In this document: in pieces, positions 23,725 to 35,311 of the stretch
How the letters are laid out: the number at the start of each line of letters is the position of its first letter
Position numbering within the stretch: the first letter of the stretch is position 1
Position numbers and translations under genes: made by a program
NCBI GenBank assembly: GCA_012932865.1
Contig: SAXG01000001.1
Location: 3,027,693-3,091,692, forward strand
DNA length: 64,000 nucleotides
Direction of reading: 5' to 3'
Source of the DNA: Amylostereum areolatum
Lineage: Eukaryota; Basidiomycota; Agaricomycetes; Russulales; Stereaceae
Notes under the pieces: generated by a model
Database searches by the model: none
What the model was told of the DNA's origin: nothing
Seen by the model: the letters and a program-made list of their open reading frames with translations, nothing else

Positions 23725-24551
23725 CCTTGAGCACTACTCCTTCTGTTTGAACGATGAGGTGTGGACGGGAGGTTGGAAGTGACGTTTTCATTTGGCGGTC
23801 CGACTGTTACTTAGTAGAAACGTTCCGAGTCGGAGTCCTCGCCAATCACCAATCTGGCGTTCCTGGATTAGATCAGCACTTGGATTGTCTCCCCAAAACG
23901 GACTTATCAGAACTTATCAACGTACGCGCCGGAAACTATTCCCGATATTATCGTCACTCTTCACGCTCAAAACTTGCAACCCGCCGCCCTTCACACCGCT
24001 CCCATGGGACCGACGTCTCTGTCGAGGTGAGCTTACCCGTTTCTTCTCTCTATGCGTGCTATGCGACTGACATCCCCATAGACTCTCATTGAGAACTGTT
24101 GCGGAGTAGAACGTTACTCTTCGGTCCTCGATTGCCGGCGACTTGTCCTCAGCAACGACGTAGAGGAACACAGTCCGGCTTTGACAGCCAGAGACATTGA
24201 CAGATCTCTCAAGGTGCGACATCACTCGTGTTTCTCATTGGCCTGCGTGTTCACACAATCGACAGCGAACACGAAGCTCACCCTCTCCAAGTCCGTGTCT
24301 CAGACCAACGGGAACGCAGAACTTGAAACACTCCTGTCTCTTCAGTCCCATATCTCCTCAAGTGGATCCTTTCATTCGTCGTAGTCTACCTTCAACCACT
24401 TCTACCATCACCACCGTCGCCACCACCACCAACCCCCCTTTTGGCTGTTCAAAGTTCGCAAGCACTTCAACGTCTTTCGTCGCCGGCCGGCCGTTTCTAC
24501 CGCAACTTCTTCTTCTTTCCTTCCTTTCATCCCCAGCATCCAATTTCAGCG
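23725..24551. other. Intergenic, kinase promoter
   Basis: Mostly pyrimidine-rich toward 24400-24551, consistent with a long 5' leader of the kinase gene. Open frames at 23754-24225 show no motif. Confidence 0.35.
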
Positions 24552-26081
24552 ATGTCTGAATCCATTCCACCCCCAAACCACTCTGGCGTGCGCCTGCAAC
24601 ATGGTCGGTTCACCCTCGCCGACCTCACAGGGGTGGGCTCACGGAGCACCGTATGGACCGTCAAGTGCCGCAAACGCAGGGATCGTTCCAACACCCCTTA
24701 CGCCATGAAGGTGCTCCATCCCGTCAGCGTGTTCGTCGGCTACTTTGAGCAGAAACGGCAAGCCTTGGAGGTGGCGTTCTACCGGGAGGCGTGTATCCAC
24801 ACCCTCGTGCAGGACCACCCCAACATCCTCACCCTCCACGGCTCCTTTTCCGAGGACGGCTACCATTGCTTCCTCTTCGACCTTTGTCGCGGCGGCACCC
24901 TCGCGGACCTCATTCGTACCCCTTTCTTCTGGAAACGAGACGATCGGACCAAGCTTGTTTTGACCCAACTCATCGGCGCCCTTCAACACTGTCACTCCTA
25001 CGGCATAGCCCACTGCGACCTCAAACCAGAGAACATCCTCGTCTCCCCCGACCGCCAACACATCTACCTCTCCGATTTCGGTCTCGCGTCCAAGGAACCC
25101 TCGTGCACTGATTTTGGTGTCGGAAGTAAGTCTTACATGTCGCCTGGTACGTCCTTCTCCCTCCACGCCGCTCGCATCTTTCTTGACACTTCCTCTGCAG
25201 AATGTTATGGAGAAGATTGCTCACACCAACCTTACAACCCCCGGGTCAGCGATGTTTGGTCGCTCGGTATCCTTCTCCTCGAAATGCTCGTAGGATGTGA
25301 GCTCTGGTCCGCGCCCTCCCGAACTGAGGACAAATACTACGCCCAATACCTTCAGAACCGCGACAAGATCCTTCGTGGTGGACTCCCTCTTACTTCGAAT
25401 GCATCGGCCCTTATCTCCCGCATCTTGGAGCCCGTCCCCGAGCTTCGCATCTCCCTTGCGGAGCTACTACAAGAACTGGAACATGCGGGAGCGCTGACGC
25501 TGAAGGAGGACGAGTTGGCCTGTGCGTCAAGCACCACGCGCAAGGCATACATCTGGCACGCACAGGAGCTAGGCGTCCCATACAACGTTCCTGCCCCATA
25601 CACGGACCCCTTTCGTTCTCCCTACGATTACACCGTCCCCCTCCGCCGACCCTCTCTCTCTCAATCCGCGTCCTCCTCCAGCCTCAGCAGCTCTACTTCC
25701 ACCATCATCGCCCCACTCTGTTCCAGCCCCGTCGCCTCTTCCTCTCCCCTTCTCCCCGGACCTTCCTCGCCCCCACGACCCCCGCCCCGACGGTACGGCT
25801 CCAACTTGCCCTCGATCTACGAGGTCTTCACGGAGACCGAAGGACTGGCGAGGCCGCCGCACGCCCCTTCGCACAAACCGTCGTCTTCCGTTTCTTCGAC
25901 TTCTACTGCCACATCCTTCCAATCGTCTCGGCCGTCGACATCGACGTCCATCACCGCTCCTTCGTCCTTTTCCGATCCTTCGTCCGTTTCTAAACCCCTC
26001 CCGCCTCCCGCCTCCAAACGGCCCTCGCGCCTTGTGCGCGCCATGGACATCGTTGGGTGGGCGCGGGACGTGCAGGCTTAG
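24552..26081 (+). CDS. Ser/Thr protein kinase
   Basis: Exons 24552..25146 and 25201..26081 (54-nt intron after MSPG/E) give 491 residues. Glycine loop GVGSRSTVW, catalytic Lys in YAMKVLHP, alpha-C Glu in FYREACIHTLV, catalytic loop IAHCDLKPEN (HCD for HRD), DFG in LSDFGLAS, and MSPECYG as the APE-like motif. VSDVWSLGILLLEMLVG is the helix F region. All catalytic residues are present, so it should be active. After about residue 330 a 160-residue Ser/Pro-rich tail follows, ending in a basic amphipathic stretch (KRPSRLVRAMDIVGWARDV). It resembles CAMK/RAN1-like fungal kinases, but I cannot assign an orthologue. A frameshifted paralogue sits at 46890-48256 with the intron at the same place. Confidence 0.85.
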   Translation: MSESIPPPNHSGVRLQHGRFTLADLTGVGSRSTVWTVKCRKRRDRSNTPYAMKVLHPVSVFVGYFEQKRQALEVAFYREACIHTLVQDHPNILTLHGSFSEDGYHCFLFDLCRGGTLADLIRTPFFWKRDDRTKLVLTQLIGALQHCHSYGIAHCDLKPENILVSPDRQHIYLSDFGLASKEPSCTDFGVGSKSYMSPGTSFSLHAARIFLDTSSAECYGEDCSHQPYNPRVSDVWSLGILLLEMLVGCELWSAPSRTEDKYYAQYLQNRDKILRGGLPLTSNASALISRILEPVPELRISLAELLQELEHAGALTLKEDELACASSTTRKAYIWHAQELGVPYNVPAPYTDPFRSPYDYTVPLRRPSLSQSASSSSLSSSTSTIIAPLCSSPVASSSPLLPGPSSPPRPPPRRYGSNLPSIYEVFTETEGLARPPHAPSHKPSSSVSSTSTATSFQSSRPSTSTSITAPSSFSDPSSVSKPLPPPASKRPSRLVRAMDIVGWARDVQA

Positions 26082-28039
26082 CGCCAAGACGCGTGGACGC
26101 TTTCGTACCGTACATATTCCTCCATATAATGCCGCGCATCTGCGTCTACACTCGTTCACCCACGGACTTCCTTCCTTTTGGTTCTGTATTCCTAGTCGTG
26201 ATTTGTGTATCGCATATTGAATTTTCGATAGTTCCCTTAATCTAAGGCACTACTTTAGTTCGTCATTGTTCGTTGCTCGCGCAAACGAGACATCATCTAT
26301 ATTGCTACGCATGCACGCCCTTCAAGCTTCGAGACTTGCACGCAACCTCCCCTAGTGATAAAAGTGAACAGCATCCTCTATAGCCCCTCTACAAGGCCCC
26401 TTCAGACCCTCCCCACCATCCATCTGCATCTACTCATACCCACCTACAACCCCTATTATAGCCATCTCGCCGTCTCCACCGGAAGCCGCACCTCTACTAC
26501 CATTGAATGTGGTGGCTGGGCGGAGGTGTCTGAGGCCTGACCTATACTCAGCACAAATTATTGTGGCCCGAGGATGGAGTAGTCTCGTGAGCTCCAACGA
26601 GGATGAACTGAAGGAGTCAGATGGTGAACTGACCGAAAGCGACGCCGCCGATGCGCCCGCGAAGGACTAGAGTCCTAATCGTGGTGGATGACCTGGAAGA
26701 TGTGCGCGTGTCGGAATGGGAGACGGGGATGTAGAGTCGGAAAACGTACGACGGTCTCAGGAGAGAGTTCCGGCGTCCCCCACATCTGAATCGTGCGAAC
26801 GAGGTCGACTTTTGAACAAGGTGGAGGAGGGCGATCCGATGGAACAGGGTGGGGACGTTGGTAGTGTTGTTTAAGGGCTGGCATGGCGTTCAGCAAGGAA
26901 GACGCCGCTTGTTCTTAGGAGACCCTTGTAGCGCGATGGGGAGGAAAGTGTTCGATGCCTTTTTCGCTGGGCAGGTGGGGCCCCTTTTATATTGCGAGGG
27001 CGACTGTGGCCAACGCCACCTCCCGTACATCGGGTGCATCTCTTCGTGGGATCCTTATTGTCTCGGAGGATCCGGTGGCACCTAACAGCATCGTCATCTT
27101 CTTTGCCACACATATCCAGGCCTGGATGATGGGCGTCGGGACGGGAAAAGGCACCAGCATGAGCATTGTACTTGCATGGAGAGCATAGCTTCGACCTGAT
27201 GGACGCAGGATAGGTTTGGGTGAGAATTGGGTGGCTTAGGACTCCAGGAGTAGAATTCACCTGCTCTGTATTCGACACATCCAATCGGATGATACAGCGC
27301 TTCTTCCTTCCTTGAGGATCGAGTGCCAGAGAATCCGTTCTTGGAGAGAAGACGGCGGAGGAAATCCGATTGGTAAAAAATGCAAATGCAATGTTGTCCT
27401 GGAACACTCGTCACCACAAATCCGATATGACTGGGGCAACGTACTGGCACAACAAGACTGGGCGTTATGTGGCGTTGAGGCTTGTTTTGCTCAGAGATGT
27501 CCAGAGAGGCGGTGGCATCTAAAACGCAAGAGGGTAACGGAATCCTAACCTGGTCATCCGTTTGGTATGCACCCCGGCGCCCCATTTTCACGGGCCACCT
27601 TTCACAACCCCGTTCCTATCTCTGGCTCTAACAGAACGTACAGGATCGCCGCCTTCCGTCAGGCTCAAGCTCCGTCGTCGGTCCGTGAGCCAAGGAGTGC
27701 CCTTAGACGCTCCCTGCGAAAATTTCCTAGGCCCAGTGCCATCTAGTGAGAGAAATTCTATTGGGTAGGTAGAAAACGGATGTGCATGACAAGAGGGCCA
27801 AAGAAAAGCATGAATTGTCCATGAAAGAGAAAAGACAAGACCAGCGGTCCCGCCGCCCTGCTCTACTAGTGGCAACCCGACGAAGACGGGGGCGCTCGAC
27901 GGTTATCCATGTCCGCGAGGAAACTGGTTCGTCGACAGGTGAACGAATGCATCTACGATGTGCATAATATTCAGCCATGTATAAAGCACAGGTTCGCGGA
28001 ATACTCACTATAGGCCGCCGCGCCTCCAGCCAACCCATC
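26082..28039. other. Intergenic, no supported gene
   Basis: Kinase 3' region, then about 1.5 kb with scattered open frames. The longest, minus strand 27591-27094, contains FYQSDFLRRLLSKNGFSGTR and several Cys but no known motif, start context or splice pattern I can support. Confidence 0.35.
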
Positions 28040-28684
28040 CTACTCACTATCACTATCAATAGGGAGCGAAATATGCCTTTTCCCGTTCACGGTGGACTGT
28101 ACCGGAAGAGAAGGTCAGAACGCATCATCGGCAATGGGACTCGGATGGACTGACCTTGATCGGTGAAGCAGGGTGGAACATGCTAAGCTCCCGTTGAAAC
28201 GGCGACGGCGTCCTCGGATTCCGCATCTGGACGTCGTGCTGGCGGCGGAAAAGATTGAAAGGGCCCGTGTCACAGTCAAGGCCTGTGCCAAACCAACACT
28301 CCGTGAGCAAACGTATCCACAAAATAACCCTAAGTGAAGACATACCAGCTGGCGTTTGAACCCGTGGAAGCACAGGGCGAACCACGGCCGCGGACGGAGC
28401 AGGTGCGAGCACAGAAGGAGCTGGCACAGGAGCCGGTTCCAAAGGCGCCGTTTTCTTCAATGCCGCCCTGGTGGTCGGCCCAAATCCCGGTCGTGCCGTA
28501 TCGAAGGACGTGGACGAGGCATCGATCGTCAGCCCGTCAAAAACGCGCATTGGGGGCGGCGTGGAGGGAGGAGGGACGCCTGGGCCGGACAGCCGTCGGA
28601 CGTTTTTCTTGACGCGAGTGGTTGAAGCCACGGAAAGGCGCGCCTTGGGACGACTGGTGGAAGGGGTGGAGGATACAACAAGCA
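28040..28684 (-). CDS. 3' exons of a Ser/Pro-rich protein, partial
   Basis: Three exons: from about 28684 to 28346, 28282..28155 and 28096..28040, with 58- and 63-nt introns, phases consistent, ending on TAG. The peptide is disordered: SRPKARLSVASTTRVKKNV, PMRVFDGLTIDASSTSFD, a Pro/Ala-rich stretch, RTPSPFQRELSMFHPASPIK and GKRHISLPIDSDSE. No start codon or upstream exon is adjacent; the next coding sequence upstream is the coiled-coil gene ending at 29943. The simplest reading is that these are its C-terminal exons separated by an insertion, but I could not prove the splice. They could instead be a separate gene. Confidence 0.5.
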
Positions 28685-29942
28685 CTATAAGGACATGTCC
28701 GACTGTTTCCCACCGTTTGATGTGGTGAATTTCCGAATTAAGGTGATTTTTGGGGTGATTTCGACAGGTGGTGATTTGGGGCTGTTTTTCAGACAAGCGT
28801 GACAACCGCTTTACATGGTGATTTCCATCAGCGGTTCCTTGGTCACGAACTCGTAACAATCGTCACGGACCAGTGATGGTCAGTCACGTATCCGTGATGT
28901 CGCCAGCTCACGCGCATGGTTCGACTTCAGCGCTTCAGCTTCTTCCTCAACGACCATGGCGACTCGGCGACGGGTTCAGTCGTCGTGCACTCTCCCTCTC
29001 CACCCTCCCCTTCCATGTTCTCGTAAGGACACATAAAGTGTACCCTAAGTCTGGGCAACTCTTTGCAACGGTACGTCTTCGTATTGATCTATTTTTTTCC
29101 TTCTATCCTCCTCCGGCTCGTCCCGCGCATGCTTTGTAGCATGAAGCGGCTCGTTCACGGTTCATTCAACATCACAAACCCAGGCCATATGGCCTCTTAC
29201 GCATTGTGCATCGGTGACAGCGGCTCTTCACCGCCGTTGCCGGTGCTCTCGCACCGTCTCATTTCTCTTCGGTGATGGCGACAGTCTCTTCGGCTGCTGA
29301 CTTTTGTTTACATAGAGCACGGCCGGGGACTGTCATTGATGGACACAAAGCGGGGGATGTTAGGGTATCAGATGGGGGTGAGTATTCCGCCTTCTCTCCC
29401 TTGCCACGGAGCGATATTAAATGTTTGGACAGGCCACGCCCCACGCGCGCATCGCTTCGATGCTGCTGCTTACACTCCGACAGCCATTCCAGCCATTCGC
29501 ATTTGGGCCCGGGGCGTGCGGGTGGACGTCACGAAGAGGAGACGTGGTTACGCGAGAGGGTCTCGTTGGGTACCACCAGCGGTGTGCATAGATTTGTATA
29601 TAGTGTATATTGTAGTGTGATTATGAGCTCATAATGCCATGTGTCTGTTTATGAACGCGTAAAGTGCTGGATCCTGCCAAGGGTTTTGAGGATGAAAGCT
29701 GCTGTATATCACCATGGGGTGTTGCTTTTCACTGTTTTTCATGCTGATATTCACGCGTCGGCGTTACGAGAAAGTGAGAATTCGTGACAAAAAAGCGGTG
29801 AAATGGTACTTTTTTCCGGTGATTTTCACATCACGAAAATCACCCCGTGCAGGACTGAAATTCATTCCATGGTACTGAAAACGAGTACTTCGAGCGGTGG
29901 AATTCACCGCCCAAAGAGGTGTAAAGAGTGGTGAAAATCAGC
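28685..29942. mobile_element. Candidate 1.2-kb insertion with GTGATTT end repeats
   Basis: Both ends carry clusters of GTGATTT/AAATCAC: at least four between 28742 and 28830 and several between 29810 and 29942 (for example GGTGATTTTCACATCACG and GTGGTGAAAATCAG). Subterminal repeats of this kind are usual at DNA-transposon ends. The interior has no gene I can support. No exact terminal inverted repeat or target duplication was found, so the class is unknown. Confidence 0.4.
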
Positions 29943-31316
29943 TCACGGTACCCTCCTAGTGGAGCTGGCCGGCACGGTGGCAGGGCGAGAGCCGTCGCTG
30001 CTTATGCTCCCGGACGACGGTAAAGCCCAGCCACGGGATTTGCGTTTACGTTTCTTGGGGTTTGGTGTGATTTTGGACGAGGTTGATAAAAGGCCTGGGG
30101 CAGGGGTGGATGTAACATTCTGAAGAGCGGTAGGCTGGGACTGCATTAGATTGATAGAGGGATCGGTACGCGGCACGTCTTGGGCAGTGGTAAGTCTGCG
30201 TTTCTTAGGTTGTGGTGGGGCTGGCGACGACGTTGGAGGAGCGAAATGAAGACGATTGGATAGAACTATCGGGGGTCGTTCTGGAGATGAGCTCGAATGC
30301 GTCGGCACGTCGCGACGTTCATAGAGTTTGGCGATCACAGCTTGCTGCGTTGTTAGAATCTTGTCGAGGACCCGCTCTTGTTCTCGGACCTTATTGAGTA
30401 TCTGGTCTTGTTCCCGAATTTTGTTCAGCACGGCGTCACGCGAGGTCGCGACGTGGCCGGGGGCAGCTTGCAGCAGCGTGAGGAGAGGCATAAAGAGTTC
30501 GACGATCTTCTTGTCTTGGTCGAGGGCATGAACTTGGTTATTTTGCACAACATCGAGCACCTGATGTCGTTCCAGTAAACGACGAGCCTTCGCTGATCTA
30601 TACAAAGAGCCACACCTTCTCAAGCATATGATGGTGCTGCTCGTGAGCCTGTGTTATTCGTATAAGCATGGCGCAGCTTCTGCATGCGCATACACTTTAC
30701 CTTGGTCACAGACTCGAGACGGAGCTCCAATGCATGGATCTTGTCGTGTGTAGAAGCAACGGCGGCCTTCAGATCCGATGTGTCGCGAGCCTGCGCTGGT
30801 TCTCCGACCGCCTTCTGTATCATGGCTTGCGAGCGATTCACTGCGAGAGGGCGCGTAAGTCTAAGGGACATAGATATATGCGCATACACCCAGCCTGCCA
30901 GGCGCTGGGAGTAGGCATGGCGGATCAGAGACGCAACAAGAATACACACCTAGTTGCACCAGCTCGTCTTGACTTTTTATATGCTCGGCAGTTATGTCCT
31001 CCCTCGCCCTGACCATCTCCCTCTTCGCCTCCACGACTTCCTTAACTAGAACGTCAGTGCGTTCTGAGAAATTCTCGAGGCGAGCGTGTGTATCGTGAAG
31101 AAGTATCTTCGTTGATGTGTTCGCCCTGTCCTGGGGCCCGATCTGGGTGTGGAGAGAAAACGACGCCGACGGCGTCTGCGAGCCTGCAGGTCCGGACTTG
31201 CGAAGGAGCCGGCCCCAGAGTTGTGATGGTTGTGTAAACGAGTTTTGGGAATCTTCCTCCACATTTGGAGGAGAAGGGTGCATGGGGGAAGAGAGGAAGG
31301 TGGAAGGTGAAGACAT
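29943..31316 (-). CDS. Coiled-coil nuclear protein, possibly interrupted
   Basis: Exons 31316..30950, 30840..30701, 30648..30616 and 30560..29943 give 385 residues. A Ser/Pro-rich start is followed by long heptad-like helices: HARLENFSERTDVLVKEVVE, REMVRAREDITAEHIKSQDE, THDKIHALELRLESVTK, and the repeated RDAVLNKIREQDQILNKVRE. The C-terminal third is disordered and basic with nuclear-localisation-like PQPKKRRLT and NPKKRKRKSRG. The frame stops within 5 codons of a GTACCGTGAGC donor-like site that leads into the putative insertion, so the natural C-terminus may be encoded at 28040-28684. It could be a chromosome-axis, meiotic or kinetochore protein by general architecture; no specific family is claimed. 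Confidence 0.6.
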
Positions 31317-31498
31317 GAAGAGAGAGAGAAAGAGTATGTCGGATAATGTCGAGCGCGTCCAGGTCTTGGGCGATCACGTGATCGACGGATCGACGGGTAA
31401 CTTCATGCTCACACCCAACAGGCCACGGAAAGCTACATGTTCTGGTGCGTGACGTGGATAGAGGAGATGGCGGGATTCGTGTGCGTATGGGAGGAATT

Positions 31499-32336
31499 CT
31501 ATTTGGGGGCATTGATGGCATTTTGTGTTTCGGCGGTCAACATCGCCCATGTCTGCATGTCCTCGGCAGGCAGGGCAGACCATCGGGCGTACACCTGAGC
31601 AAGCGGTGAGAAAATAGCAAGAAAACGCTAGAGAATCTCGTACATCGTCCAGAAAAGCGAAGATAGCCTTGATCTTTTCCTCTGCCTCCTCCTTCTCTTT
31701 CACGTTCGTCTCGATCTCCGTTTGCAGCCGCATGTTCTCCTCTTCCATCTGGGAATGGAGTGTCAGGTGGGTGCGGTCGGGAGGGCCACAAAGACACGCA
31801 CTGAAGCTAGCTGCGCCCGCAAACGGTCTGCTTCCGACTCCAGCACCGGGATCGTTCGTGCGCGGACGGCCGTCCTTGGATCCAAGTCTTCGCGCCACAC
31901 ATCCGCTCGCACTTCGCCACTTTGGTGTCGCGCCCTGGCCTCCGTCACCACAGCATGCATCCTATCCAAGCGCTCCTGAACCCTGTCGCGAGCAAACACT
32001 TTGTTCGTCTCCTCCTGATCGCGACGCGTGAGTACAGGTGATCTACGCCGCGGGCGACAAAGAACACGCACCGTGATGTGTCTCTCCATGTACTGTGAGA
32101 CGGTGGAGAACACGCCCTCGGATGTCTTCGGCTGCTCCTCACACCACAGCGGGAAGCATTCTTGAAAATCTTTGTAACTAACCGGCCACTGAGTACCAAT
32201 CTGCAAAGAAAGCAGAAAACGCTACGCACGTCCATTTGTGAGCCGCGCGTTGGATGGCTAGTTGTAAAGCCGCGTAAAATTGCGTCCATCGTTTGCTGGG
32301 AGCGGAGTTGGGCGTGTCAGCCGCGCTGGGGTCCAT
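31499..32336 (-). CDS. NNF1: Kinetochore protein Nnf1 (MIND/Mis12 complex)
   Basis: Exons 32336..32230, 32177..32072, 32014..31802, 31748..31644 and 31594..31499 (introns 49-57 nt) give 208 residues, the usual Nnf1 size. The family signature is clear: RWTQFYAALQLAIQRAAHKW, then TYKDFQECFPLW, a helix ending in YMERHITEETNKVFARDRVQ, and LDRMHAVVTEARARH. A C-terminal coiled coil follows (RAQLASMEEENMRLQTEIET, VKEKEEAEEKIKAIFAFLDD). Nnf1 pairs with Mtw1/Mis12 and links centromeric chromatin to the Ndc80 complex. Orthology is from the motif order; the first intron was chosen (52 nt, acceptor GGTTAG) because it restores the KWTYKDF block. Confidence 0.8.
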
Positions 32337-32774
32337 GGTCGAGGGAGAAGAAGTCGAAGGGATGTTTCGATTGTTCGGAGCGCACGACGATCAACGTTGG
32401 TCACATGCTCAGAACGCGTTGCCTTCAGTTCGCACTGGCACTAAATACACCATGAGTCTCCCATTTCGATTTGCAAGCCAGCATATCAAAAAGAGTTGAA
32501 ACCATCTAAACGTATCCGTGGAATAGCTTGTATTATGTAGATGGGGTAGATAGCCACTTCCACCTTTTATACCTCCTCACCAGTTCTATGCGCCATTGTC
32601 GGACGAACGTTCTGAGTAACCCTCACCGATATTTGTCCACACAAAACGGCGACGTAGCCTCCCGCAGCTTTAGCACAAGAGTCGCCCCAGTATAGAGTGA
32701 TGGTTTCGCTGATATTACACCGAGTCAGTATCGTATACACTTTGTGTTTTGCTTGTCCACACTCCCAGCCTGTT
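32337..32774. other. Intergenic, nothing recognised
   Basis: About 440 bp covering the NNF1 promoter and the RIB3 3' region. No further gene seen. Confidence 0.4.
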
Positions 32775-34006
32775 CTAATACGCCGCGGCGGACTCCCGCC
32801 TGCGCCGCGCCTCCACGAGCATCTCCACGCTGACCATCCGAACCCCCCAGCGATCCGCGAACGCGCGGCACGCGTCCCGCCGCATCATGCTCCCCGCCTC
32901 GTCGTCGTTCACGAGCTCGCACAGCAGGCCCGCGCCCGGGAGCGCCGCAAGGCCGCAGAGGTCGAGCGCGGACTCGGTGTGGCCGCGGCGGGCGAGCACG
33001 CCGCCCTCGCGCGCGCGCAGGGGGACCAGGTGGCCCGGGCGGGTGAAGTCGGAGGACGAGGAGGACGGGTGCGCGAGGGCGCGCGCGGTGAGGGCGCGGT
33101 CGTGCGCGGAGATCCCGGTCGATGTCCCGTGTTTGTAGTCGACGGTCACCGTGTAGGCCGTCCGGTGCCGGTCCTCGTTCTCGGGTACCATCATGGGGAT
33201 CTTGAGCTGCTGCAGTCTGTCCTCGGGGAGGGAGATACATATGTATCCGCTGAGGAGGGGAAATTGAGAGTCAGTGCGCGTGCGGTTGGAGAGGGGTATT
33301 TGACCGTATGTGAAAGGGGGTGAAGCATTCTCGCAGTTGTCCTATGCAAATCGCCTTGCGGTTTCCCCCTCCCGAAGGTCTCGACGCAGATTCAATGCCA
33401 GCCGCCTTCGGCGCACTAACAAAGAAAACGCACGACCTGATATAACGTTTAACAGACTTGTGGGCTTCTCGCCTTGAGCGATATTTGCATGAACTACCCG
33501 CAGCTAGCCATAACACGGCAACGGCCTGAAAGCGAGCACCCTCGCATGCACGAATCCGACGATAGGAGGAGAACACTGAACGCCGACGTCCATGAGTCCT
33601 TCGGGTTCCACACAAACCGCCCGAAGGACGAGGACGACCCCGTCGCAGTCACTCCATCGCACGATCCCTCATTTTTGCGACCACGATGCGCCCAAGCCTC
33701 CACACCTCCGCGCCCAGTCCGCAAGATCGAAAGCCCCAGAAAACGAGCTCACCTGGTGTGCTTGATCATCCACGCCATCTGCTCCGTCGAGCACCCCGCA
33801 GCGGCAACTATCAGATCCCCCTCGTTCTCCCTCCCCTCGTCGTCCATCACGACGAGAAACTCGCCGCGGGAGAACGCGGCGATGGCCTCCTCGATGTCGT
33901 CGAACGCGAAGGACGTGCGCGGTGGTGCGTCGGGCTGTTCCGTGGGGCGGGGACGCGGTGGGGATAGCAGGTGTTCGGGGGTCGGAGATGGTGGAGAGTG
34001 GGCCAT
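32775..34006 (-). CDS. RIB3: 3,4-dihydroxy-2-butanone 4-phosphate synthase
   Basis: Exons 34006..33753 and 33249..32775 encode 242 residues. The enzyme converts ribulose 5-phosphate to 3,4-dihydroxy-2-butanone 4-phosphate and formate, feeding the lumazine synthase step of riboflavin synthesis. Catalytic and metal-site motifs are present: [68 protein letters not shown] and GHTESALDL, then [15 protein letters not shown] Pro-rich 35-residue leader precedes the domain. The exons join in phase 2 inside KHTSGYICI. The intron is 503 nt, roughly ten times the local norm, yet no family motif is missing. Confidence 0.93.
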
Positions 34007-35311
34007 GGGTTTGGCGATCGGGGAGGTTAACGGTGCGGTAGGGACGGTCTAGGGGCGGTTCGTGAAGAAGTTAGACGAGGACAGGGGGGCTGAATACGCA
34101 CTGCTACAGGGGCCATGGAACAGCGGACGACAACTCGTTGGATGCGTTGAAGCGTGCGAAGAGATATAGGAAAGGAAATTACAGGGTTCCTTGCCTCTTC
34201 GGTGGAGGTCGACCTTTATAAGTTACGAGGTAGCGCGCCGCCTTCAGTTTTGTCGCCGCCGTCGTCGTCGTTCGACGCGATGAACTTACGAAGAGATTTG
34301 CGCGTCGGCCGCAAGACGGACATTGAGTCAGCGTCAGCGCACGGGATCATAAGCAGGTTTAGTCATGGAAGCAACGGAACGGAGTCGTCGTCGATGTCGC
34401 GTCGCAGGTTTCGGCCAAGGTAAACAGAAAATCGGAAGACTCTATGTACCAGATTCTGAATGGCGGACGTCCTTGCAGGCGGCGAAGACAGCCTCGGGTC
34501 TTTCGTGAAACGGTGGTACGCATCCGAGTAAGTATCAATTGAGGCTTAGTAGCACGGCATCGGTGATCGGTCTATGCTAATGCTTGGTTAGTCTTGTATC
34601 GTCTCACCGTAAGCCATCCCACACACTTTATAAAGTATGAAAAGCAGGAATAGATGTCCAAGAAACCCATTTCGACGTATGATACTTACGGCTGGGGATT
34701 CAATTCGAGGGCGAAAGCCTGGAGACGCACTGATAGGTATCGTGAGTATGCAAAGCATCGTCCCATTTTATATCAGCCTGAAAAACATGCTACTTGAGTC
34801 TTCACAAAGGTGAAAGACATCCGTAGCAGGCCAAACTCTACAGGTCCGCTGCCGTCCAGACGCGACGCGTCTAAATCACGTGCCCCGATGTGGGTTTCAG
34901 CGGCCAAGCCGGGAGCGCTCGGATTGCACCTCGGCCTGTCTGCAGCCTCGACCCTTGCCCTGCGAAAAATCCCAGTTTCGTTCCAAGGCTCCGCTCGAGC
35001 ATGTCTGCTGCAGTCCGGACATCCGAGAGCGAACAGCGAACAGCGAGGACGGAGGACGGAGGATGGGGCGAATGACGGCGCGGGACGGGAAGGCGGTGGG
35101 TCGTCGGTGCAATCCGGGTCAGGGCGGCGGCGGCGGCTCAAAAATTGGCGGGCGCGATTCGTGCGTTGTCACCTTTCCCTCCTCCCACCTCCACCTCCAT
35201 CTCCCCTCCCAGCGTCGTCGTCGCGCGTTCCCCTCGACTCGGACAGGCCATCCAGTCGCAAACCCTTCCTAGAGCCCTCTAGACTTCCTCTATACCTCTT
35301 AATTCACGACA
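34007..35311. other. Intergenic, no supported gene
   Basis: Contains the RIB3 promoter and the phosphate-carrier promoter. ACGCGT is present at 34864-34869 next to CACGTG. Open frames at 34154-34423 and 34810-35373 lack motifs. Nothing else recognised. Confidence 0.4.
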
